The notes under the pieces were generated by a model. That model was not told the DNA's origin. It was given only the letters and a program-made list of their open reading frames with translations, and ran no database searches. From the NCBI RefSeq assembly GCF_002943415.1, contig NZ_PTQZ01000018.1, forward strand, positions 748 through 13,783: a stretch of 13,036 nt of DNA, read 5' to 3'. This stretch comes from Amnimonas aquatica (GTDB lineage: Bacteria; Pseudomonadota; Gammaproteobacteria; Pseudomonadales; Moraxellaceae). The position numbers and the translations under genes are program-made. Shown one piece after another: positions 8,373-13,036 of this stretch. How positions within the stretch are numbered: the first letter of the stretch is position 1; the number at the start of each line of letters is the position of its first letter.

Positions 8373-9038
8373 ATGTCGGACCAGCAGCCGGACCAGACCT
8401 CCGGGCAGCCCAGACCGGGCCGCAACCCCGAACGCCGCCTGCCGGCCGGCCACCCCGAGCGTGGCGAGGGTCGCCCGGCGACAGACCCGCCGAAGCGCGC
8501 CGAAGCCCGCCACCGGCAGGGCCCGCAGCCGGCGCAGCAGCACAAGCCGGCTCGCGGCAAGGCGCGGCTGCCGCGCATCACGGCGCCGGCGCGACCGGCC
8601 GAGGGCCTGCCGGAACTGGTGCGCGATTACTTCCGCATCCTCTTCGACCTGCGCTTCACCCGCTACCTGACCGTGCAGCTGCTGCCGCTGCTGTACGTGG
8701 TGCTGGTGATCGGCGGCATCGGCGTCATCGGTCAACTGGTCTGGGATGCCTTCGGTGACAGCGCCGGCCGCGGCCTGACCTTCCTGCTCGCCTCCCCCTT
8801 CGCGGTGCTGGTGTGGGCCTCGGCCTGCCGCGCCGCCACCGAGTTCCTGCTGGTGGTGTTCCGCATGTCGGAAGATGTGCACCGGCTGGCCGGCATCCGC
8901 CCCACGGTCGACAAGCTCGGCGAGCTCATGAACGGCGGCAACTGGTTTTCCCGGCTGATGTCCTTCTCCAAGACCGACCCCCGCGCCGATGCGCCGCCGC
9001 GCGGCGATGCCGGCAACCAGAATCCACCCGCGAAGTGA
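8373..9038 (+). CDS. DUF4282 two-helix membrane protein with a long basic N-terminal tail
   Basis: This is a 221-residue inner-membrane protein. Residues 1-78 are low-complexity, rich in Pro, Arg, Gln and Ala, and predicted disordered. A DUF4282-type domain follows: RDYFRILFDLRFTRYL (84-99), a first membrane helix at about 99-124, a second at about 135-153, and the hallmark ATEFLLVVFRMSEDV (155-169). The tail from about 195 is hydrophilic. Function is unknown. A strong ribosome binding site, AGGAGG at 8359-8364, lies 8 bases before the ATG. It sits 54 bases after the DUF2804 gene and 10 bases before the hydrolase gene, so it probably belongs to the same operon. Most DUF4282 proteins I know of are shorter, the long charged tail being the odd part here. 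Confidence 0.82.
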   Translation: MSDQQPDQTSGQPRPGRNPERRLPAGHPERGEGRPATDPPKRAEARHRQGPQPAQQHKPARGKARLPRITAPARPAEGLPELVRDYFRILFDLRFTRYLTVQLLPLLYVVLVIGGIGVIGQLVWDAFGDSAGRGLTFLLASPFAVLVWASACRAATEFLLVVFRMSEDVHRLAGIRPTVDKLGELMNGGNWFSRLMSFSKTDPRADAPPRGDAGNQNPPAK

Positions 9039-9048
9039 GCCTGCCATC

Positions 9049-10299
9049 GTGAAACTGCTGTCCACCAACACCTGCCGCGTGCCCCGCGATCTGGCCGGCG
9101 TCACCAGCTACGACCCCGCCGCCGAGGCCGATCCGCAGGCCGCCGGCCTCGACGAGGCGCGCAAGCAGCGCATCTGGCGGGCGGTCGAAGGCCTCTATGC
9201 CACCGGCATTTCGCCGGCCATCACCTTCTGCCTGCGCCGCCACGGCCAGGTCGTGCTCAACCGCGCCATCGGCCACCGCATCGGCAACGGCCCCGGGGAC
9301 ACGCCGGACACCCCGAAGCAGCTGGCCACGCCGGACACGCCCATGTGCCTGTTCTCGGCCTCCAAGGTGGTCACCGCCATGCTGGTGCACAAGCTCGCCG
9401 AGACCCACCAGCTCGACCTGCTGGCACCGGTTTCGCACTACCTGCCGGCGTTCGCCGCCAACGGCAAGAAGCACGTCACCATCGCCCACATCCTGGCGCA
9501 CCGCGCCGGCATTCCGACCATCGAGGGCGACTTCGATGTCGAGCTGCTGTTCGACACGCCGAAAGTGGTCGATATCCTGTTCAACGCCAGGCCGGCCAGT
9601 CGCAGCGGCCACCGCGCCGCCTACCACGCGGTCACCGGCGGCTACATCCTCGGCGAACTGATCCGCGCCGCGACCGGGGAAGATGCCCGCGAATACCTGC
9701 GCAAGACCGTGCAGGAGCCGCTGGGCATGACCTACTTCAACTACGGCCTGAAGCCGGAGCATCGGGGCCGCGAGGCCATCGGCTACGCCACCGGCCTGAA
9801 GCCGGTGCTGGCGGTGGACTGGTTCCTGAAGAACGCGCTCGGCGGCGACCTCGACACCGTGGTCGACGTCACCAACGACCCGCGCTTCATGGACATCATC
9901 TGCCCGGCCGGCAACATCTTCGCCACCGCAGAGGAGGCCGGCCGCTTCTTCGAGCTGCTGCTGCGCGGCGGCGAACTGGACGGTGTGCGCGTGTTCGACC
10001 CGCTGACCATCCGCCGCGCCACGCTGGAAGCCGGCAAGCCGCAGTTCGACGGCACCCTGCTGGCGCCGCTGCGCTACAGCCACGGCATGATGCTGGGCGG
10101 CAATCCGGTCGGCCTCTACGGCCCCATGACCGGGCGCGCCTTCGGTCATCTCGGCTTCTCCAACATCTTCTGCTGGGCCGACCCGGAGCGTGACATCTCG
10201 GTGTCGCTGCTGACCTCGGGCAAGCCGGTGCTGGGCACGCATCTGGCGGCGCTGGGCAAGCTGCTGGCCACGCTGTCGTTCCAGCTCCCGCGCCAGTGA
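9049..10299 (+). CDS. Class C beta-lactamase-like serine hydrolase (esterase family VIII type)
   Basis: This 416-residue protein has the penicillin-binding/beta-lactamase fold of the EstB-type esterases. The nucleophile motif S-x-x-K is Ser103-Ala-Ser-Lys106 in CLFSASKVV. The second motif is Tyr192 in AAYHAVTGGYILGEL, where the Asn of the lactamase Y-x-N is replaced by Ala. The third, lactamase KTG, appears as GHLG (366-369). This set is typical of esterases and peptidase-like hydrolases, not true beta-lactamases, so ester or lipid hydrolysis is more likely than antibiotic resistance. No signal peptide is seen, which also argues for a cytoplasmic enzyme. I chose GTG at 9049, 10 bases after the previous stop; in-frame ATGs at 8989 and 9007 would overlap the DUF4282 gene. 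Confidence 0.87.
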   Translation: MKLLSTNTCRVPRDLAGVTSYDPAAEADPQAAGLDEARKQRIWRAVEGLYATGISPAITFCLRRHGQVVLNRAIGHRIGNGPGDTPDTPKQLATPDTPMCLFSASKVVTAMLVHKLAETHQLDLLAPVSHYLPAFAANGKKHVTIAHILAHRAGIPTIEGDFDVELLFDTPKVVDILFNARPASRSGHRAAYHAVTGGYILGELIRAATGEDAREYLRKTVQEPLGMTYFNYGLKPEHRGREAIGYATGLKPVLAVDWFLKNALGGDLDTVVDVTNDPRFMDIICPAGNIFATAEEAGRFFELLLRGGELDGVRVFDPLTIRRATLEAGKPQFDGTLLAPLRYSHGMMLGGNPVGLYGPMTGRAFGHLGFSNIFCWADPERDISVSLLTSGKPVLGTHLAALGKLLATLSFQLPRQ

Positions 10300-10310
10300 G
10301 ACCGGCATGC

Positions 10311-10340
10311 CCGGCGGCAGCGGCAAAGCCTTGCCGCCGG
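10311..10340. repeat. GC-rich hairpin after the serine hydrolase gene
   Basis: CCGGCGGCA (10311-10319) and TGCCGCCGG (10332-10340) are perfect inverted repeats, and an alternative inner hairpin GCGGCAA-AGCC-TTGCCGC (10320-10337) competes with it. It lies just past the end of the gene run. No T-tract follows, so it is not a standard intrinsic terminator; it may slow polymerase or protect the 3' end of the message. Confidence 0.4.
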
Positions 10341-10402
10341 CGCCGTCCAGGCGTGCCGAAACATCAGGAAATGAAAATGCCGCATCACCGCCTGTCGGGA
10401 AA

Positions 10403-10432
10403 TTTACGACGGTCATCCGGTAACGGTATAAT
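10403..10432 (+). promoter_or_regulatory. Sigma-70 promoter of the desaturase-selO unit
   Basis: A perfect -10 box TATAAT (10427-10432) is preceded, 18 bases upstream, by TTTACG (10403-10408), which matches four of six -35 positions. The predicted start is near 10439-10441, about 45 bases before the desaturase ATG. It starts a new unit, separated by 187 bases from the hydrolase gene. Confidence 0.75.
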
Positions 10433-10440
10433 CGAAAATG

Positions 10441-10458
10441 TGTGAACAGTCATTCACT
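10441..10458. promoter_or_regulatory. Candidate DesT-type operator over the desaturase start site
   Basis: GTGAA (10442-10446) and TTCAC (10453-10457) form a perfect inverted repeat with a 6-base spacer. On the minus strand the 18 bases read AGTGAATGACTGTTCACA, which from memory resembles the palindrome bound by DesT, the TetR-family regulator that senses the saturated/unsaturated acyl-CoA ratio and controls the desBC desaturase genes in Pseudomonas aeruginosa. It begins 9 bases after the -10 box, where bound protein would block transcription. No TetR gene is in the window. Confidence 0.55.
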
Positions 10459-10486
10459 GAGTACGTTTTCAAGAGGATTCGCTTCC

Positions 10487-11656
10487 ATGTCCACTGACGT
10501 CGCGGCGCCAGTCGCCGAAGGCACCGCCCGGCACAATCCGGTCAACTGGCTGGCCGCCAGCGTGCTGCTCTCGACCCCCATCCTGGCGCTGATCCTGGTG
10601 CCGCTGTACGCCTGGTTCAACGACTACAGCACCGCCGCCTGGGTCAGCTTCGTGGTGCTCAGCGCCCTCAACGGCATTTCCATCACCGGCGGCTACCACC
10701 GCCTGTGGGCCCACCGCGCCTACGAGGCACACTGGTCGCTGCGCCTGTTCTTCATGCTCTTCGGCACCATGGCGACGCAGAACAGCATCCTGGTCTGGGC
10801 CTCGAGCCACCGCACGCACCACCGCCATGTCGATGACATCGACCACGACCCGTACTCGGTGAAGCGCGGCTTCTGGTTCTCGCACATCGGCTGGATGCTG
10901 CGCCACTACGAGTCGGGCAAGGAAGACTTCCGCAACGCGCCGGACCTGCTCAACGACCCCATCGTCATGTTCCAGCACAAGCACTACCTGCCGCTGGTGC
11001 TGCTGATGAACTTCGGCGTGCCGGTCGCCATCGGCCTCATGGTCGGCGACCTGTGGGGCGTGGTGTTGCTCGGCGGCCTGTTCCGCCTGGTCTGGAGCCA
11101 CCACACGACCTTCTTCATCAACTCGCTGGCGCACATGTGGGGCAGCCGCCCGTACACCGACGAGAACACCGCCCGCGACAACCCGGTGCTGGCGCTGTTC
11201 ACCTACGGCGAGGGCTACCACAACTATCACCACATCTTCCAGTACGACTACCGCAACGGCATCCGCTGGTACCAGTTCGACCCGACCAAGTGGCTGATCG
11301 CCTCCATGTCGTGGATCGGCGTCACGCGCAACCTGAAGCGCTGCCCGGAGTTCGCCATCGAGAAGGCCAAGCTGACCATGCAGTTCAAGCAGGCCGAGGC
11401 CAAGCTCTCGCTGCAGGCTGCCGGCCATGCCCAGCTGGAAGCCTGGCGCGCCAAGCTGGCCCAGGAGTACGAGCACTTCACGCAGGTGCTCAATGACTGG
11501 AGCAAGCTCAAGGAAACCTGGTACGCCGAGAAGAAGGAACAGCTCCTGCACAAGTGGGAAGAAGCCAGCTTCCGCACCCGCTTCCAGGAAATCGAGTACC
11601 GCCTCAAGATGCAGCGCAAGCGCCTGCGCCTGCTGACCGCGCAGGTCGCCGCCTGA
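10487..11656 (+). CDS. Membrane acyl-CoA/acyl-lipid delta-9-type fatty acid desaturase
   Basis: This di-iron, oxygen-dependent desaturase introduces a cis double bond into long acyl chains in the inner membrane. The 389-residue protein has membrane segments near 22-45, 48-70, 88-105, 165-187 and 188-205. All three histidine boxes are intact: HRLWAH (71-76), HRTHH (108-112) and HNYHH (245-249), plus the NSLAH motif (212-216) found in acyl-CoA delta-9 desaturases. From about residue 287 to the end there is a charged helical, coiled-coil-like tail of roughly 100 residues. It is similar in type and length to DesB of Pseudomonas. GAGGA (10473-10477) lies 9 bases before the ATG; a GTG at 10442 is in frame but falls at the transcript start. 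No redox partner gene is adjacent; selO follows after two bases. Confidence 0.93.
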   Translation: MSTDVAAPVAEGTARHNPVNWLAASVLLSTPILALILVPLYAWFNDYSTAAWVSFVVLSALNGISITGGYHRLWAHRAYEAHWSLRLFFMLFGTMATQNSILVWASSHRTHHRHVDDIDHDPYSVKRGFWFSHIGWMLRHYESGKEDFRNAPDLLNDPIVMFQHKHYLPLVLLMNFGVPVAIGLMVGDLWGVVLLGGLFRLVWSHHTTFFINSLAHMWGSRPYTDENTARDNPVLALFTYGEGYHNYHHIFQYDYRNGIRWYQFDPTKWLIASMSWIGVTRNLKRCPEFAIEKAKLTMQFKQAEAKLSLQAAGHAQLEAWRAKLAQEYEHFTQVLNDWSKLKETWYAEKKEQLLHKWEEASFRTRFQEIEYRLKMQRKRLRLLTAQVAA

Positions 11657-11658
11657 GC

Positions 11659-13036
11659 GTGCTGCCCGCGTTCGACAACAGCTACATCCGCCTGCCGGAG
11701 CCGCTCTGGCGCCGGCAGGCGCCCTCCCCGCTGCGCAATCCCCGCCTGCTGTCACTGAACCGTCCGCTGCTCGACGAGCTCGGGCTGGATGCCGCCTGGT
11801 GGTCGTCTCCGGAAGCACTGGCCGGTCTCTCCGGCCATGCCGTGTGGCCGGGCGCCGATCCGGTCGCCATGAAATACGGCGGGCACCAGTTCGGTGTTTG
11901 GAACCCCGACCTGGGTGACGGCCGCGGCCTGTTGCTGGGCGAAATCCTGGCGCCGGGCGGACAGCGGCTTGACCTGCACCTCAAGGGCAGCGGCCCGACG
12001 CCGTTCTCGCGCATGGGCGACGGCCGCGCCGTGCTGCGCTCCAGCGTGCGCGAATACCTGGCCGGCGAGGCCCTGCACGCGCTGGGCGTGCCGACGACAC
12101 GGGCGCTGGCGCTGGTCGGCTCGGACGAGCCGGTGCGCCGCGAAGGCGTAGAGACCGGCGCCACCCTGCTGCGCGTAGCCGACAGCCACATCCGCTTCGG
12201 CCATTTCGAGTGGCTGCACCACGCCGGGCATCACGCCCTGCTGCCGGTACTGGCGGACTACGTGATCGATCGCCACTACCCGGAATGCCGCGACCAGCCG
12301 GAGCCCTACCAGGCGCTGCTCGCCGGCATCGTCGAGCGCACCGCGCGACTGATGGCGCAGTGGCAGTGTGTCGGCTTCGCGCACGGGGTCATGAACACCG
12401 ACAACTTCTCCATCAGCGGGCAGACACTGGACTTCGGGCCCTACGGCTTCCTCGAGGCCTACGACCCCTTCCACATCTGCAACCACTCCGACCACAGCGG
12501 CCGCTACGCCTGGCACATGCAGCCGTCGATCGGCCTGTGGAACCTGAACGCGCTGGCGCATGCGCTGTCGCCGCTGATTCCGGTGCCGGCGCTGAAGGAA
12601 TGCCTGCTGCGTTACGAGCCGGCGCTGATCGCGCACTACGATGACGGCATGCGCGCACGCCTCGGCCTGCGCACGCGCGAGGACGATGACCGCCAGCTGG
12701 TGCAGGACTGGCTGGACCTGCTGCAGAAAGGCCGGCGCGACCTGCCGCGCAGCTTCCGCGCGCTGTCGGAATCGACCGTGGATGACCTGCTGGCCGGCGT
12801 GGCGCAGACCTGGGGCGAGCAGAAGGAAGCCGCCGAGGCCTGGCTGCGGCGCTACCGCGAGCGGCTGGCGCGCGAGGGACGCGACGAAGCCCGGCGCATG
12901 GCCGACATGCAGGCGGTCAACCCCTGCTACGTGTTGCGGAACTATCTGGCCGAGCTGGCCATCACGGATGCGAACAAGGGCGACACGGCACGTCTGGAGG
13001 AACTGCTGCAGGTGGTGCAGAACCCGTTCACGCCAC
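11659..13036 (+). CDS. selO: SelO protein adenylyltransferase (pseudokinase), 3' end outside window
   Basis: SelO (formerly YdiU/UPF0061) is a pseudokinase that binds ATP upside down and transfers AMP to Ser, Thr or Tyr of proteins, with a role in redox homeostasis. The frame stays open for 459 codons to the window edge. Family blocks are clear: KYGGHQFGVWNPDLGDGR (72-89), LKGSGPTPFSRMGDGRAVLR (108-127), PTTRALAL (145-152), HGVMNTDNFSI (242-252), LDFGPYGFLEAYDP (257-270) and the CNHSD...GRYAW block. Catalytic residues known from the Pseudomonas syringae enzyme are present with a constant offset: Lys109, Glu132, Arg172, Arg179, Asp248, Asn249, Asp258. The start is GTG, two bases after the desaturase stop, with no clear ribosome binding site, so it is probably coupled. 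By comparison with about 480-490 residue homologues, only the C-terminal tail is missing, including the site that is Cys or selenocysteine. Confidence 0.95.
   Translation, partial: MLPAFDNSYIRLPEPLWRRQAPSPLRNPRLLSLNRPLLDELGLDAAWWSSPEALAGLSGHAVWPGADPVAMKYGGHQFGVWNPDLGDGRGLLLGEILAPGGQRLDLHLKGSGPTPFSRMGDGRAVLRSSVREYLAGEALHALGVPTTRALALVGSDEPVRREGVETGATLLRVADSHIRFGHFEWLHHAGHHALLPVLADYVIDRHYPECRDQPEPYQALLAGIVERTARLMAQWQCVGFAHGVMNTDNFSISGQTLDFGPYGFLEAYDPFHICNHSDHSGRYAWHMQPSIGLWNLNALAHALSPLIPVPALKECLLRYEPALIAHYDDGMRARLGLRTREDDDRQLVQDWLDLLQKGRRDLPRSFRALSESTVDDLLAGVAQTWGEQKEAAEAWLRRYRERLAREGRDEARRMADMQAVNPCYVLRNYLAELAITDANKGDTARLEELLQVVQNPFTP

Noticed and set aside
10311-10345. Intrinsic terminator after the serine hydrolase gene
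   Set aside because: The hairpin is strong but is followed by CGCCGTCC, with no T-tract on the plus strand; kept only as a hairpin.
8926-10416. Open frame of about 496 codons on the minus strand opposite the serine hydrolase
   Set aside because: Shadow of a real gene: compositionally biased, no domains, and it would run through the end of the DUF4282 gene.
10469-11818. Open frame of about 449 codons on the minus strand opposite the desaturase and selO start
   Set aside because: Antisense to intact histidine boxes and to the SelO N-terminus, with no recognisable protein features.

Overview
This is a GC-rich chromosomal window. It reads as a gammaproteobacterium, probably near the Xanthomonadales/Nevskiales. 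That placement is inference. It rests on a type II secretion operon that starts with gspE, a tRNA-Cys/tRNA-Leu pair matching two thirds of the enterobacterial glyW-cysT-leuZ unit, a PA4642-family protein, a YihG-like acyltransferase and a SelO gene. There is no sign of insertion sequences, phage, CRISPR or recent transfer, so this is mostly core genome.

Layout. Positions 1-4008 (minus strand) hold a tightly packed type II secretion operon, transcribed gspE-gspF-gspG-gspH-gspI and leaving the window inside gspI. The assembly ATPase, the inner-membrane platform protein, the major pseudopilin and two minor pseudopilins follow each other with overlapping or near-touching ends. gspC and gspD are not upstream of gspE, which suggests the Xanthomonas xps-type order with the secretin gene at the far end. 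Positions 4164-4468 (plus) hold a strong promoter and tRNA-Cys(GCA) and tRNA-Leu(UAA). A two-way hairpin terminator at 4544-4571 separates them from a convergent CaiB-family gene (4599-5783, minus) that keeps the residues of alpha-methylacyl-CoA racemases.

Positions 6062-10299 (plus) hold a run of genes: a YihG-like lysophospholipid acyltransferase, a 95-residue PA4642-family protein, a DUF2804 protein, a two-helix membrane protein of the DUF4282 family and a class C beta-lactamase-like serine hydrolase. Positions 10403-13036 (plus) hold a separate transcription unit: a promoter, a palindrome over the start site resembling DesT-type operators, a membrane delta-9-type fatty acid desaturase with a long coiled-coil tail, and, two bases after its stop, a SelO protein AMP-transferase running off the window end.

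Together, the right two thirds is lipid-centred (acyl-CoA racemase or transferase, acyltransferase, desaturase, an esterase-like hydrolase) and includes several proteins of unknown function. The most interesting points are the candidate fatty-acid-responsive operator on the desaturase, the tight coupling of desaturase and selO, and the unexplained DUF2804-DUF4282-hydrolase run.
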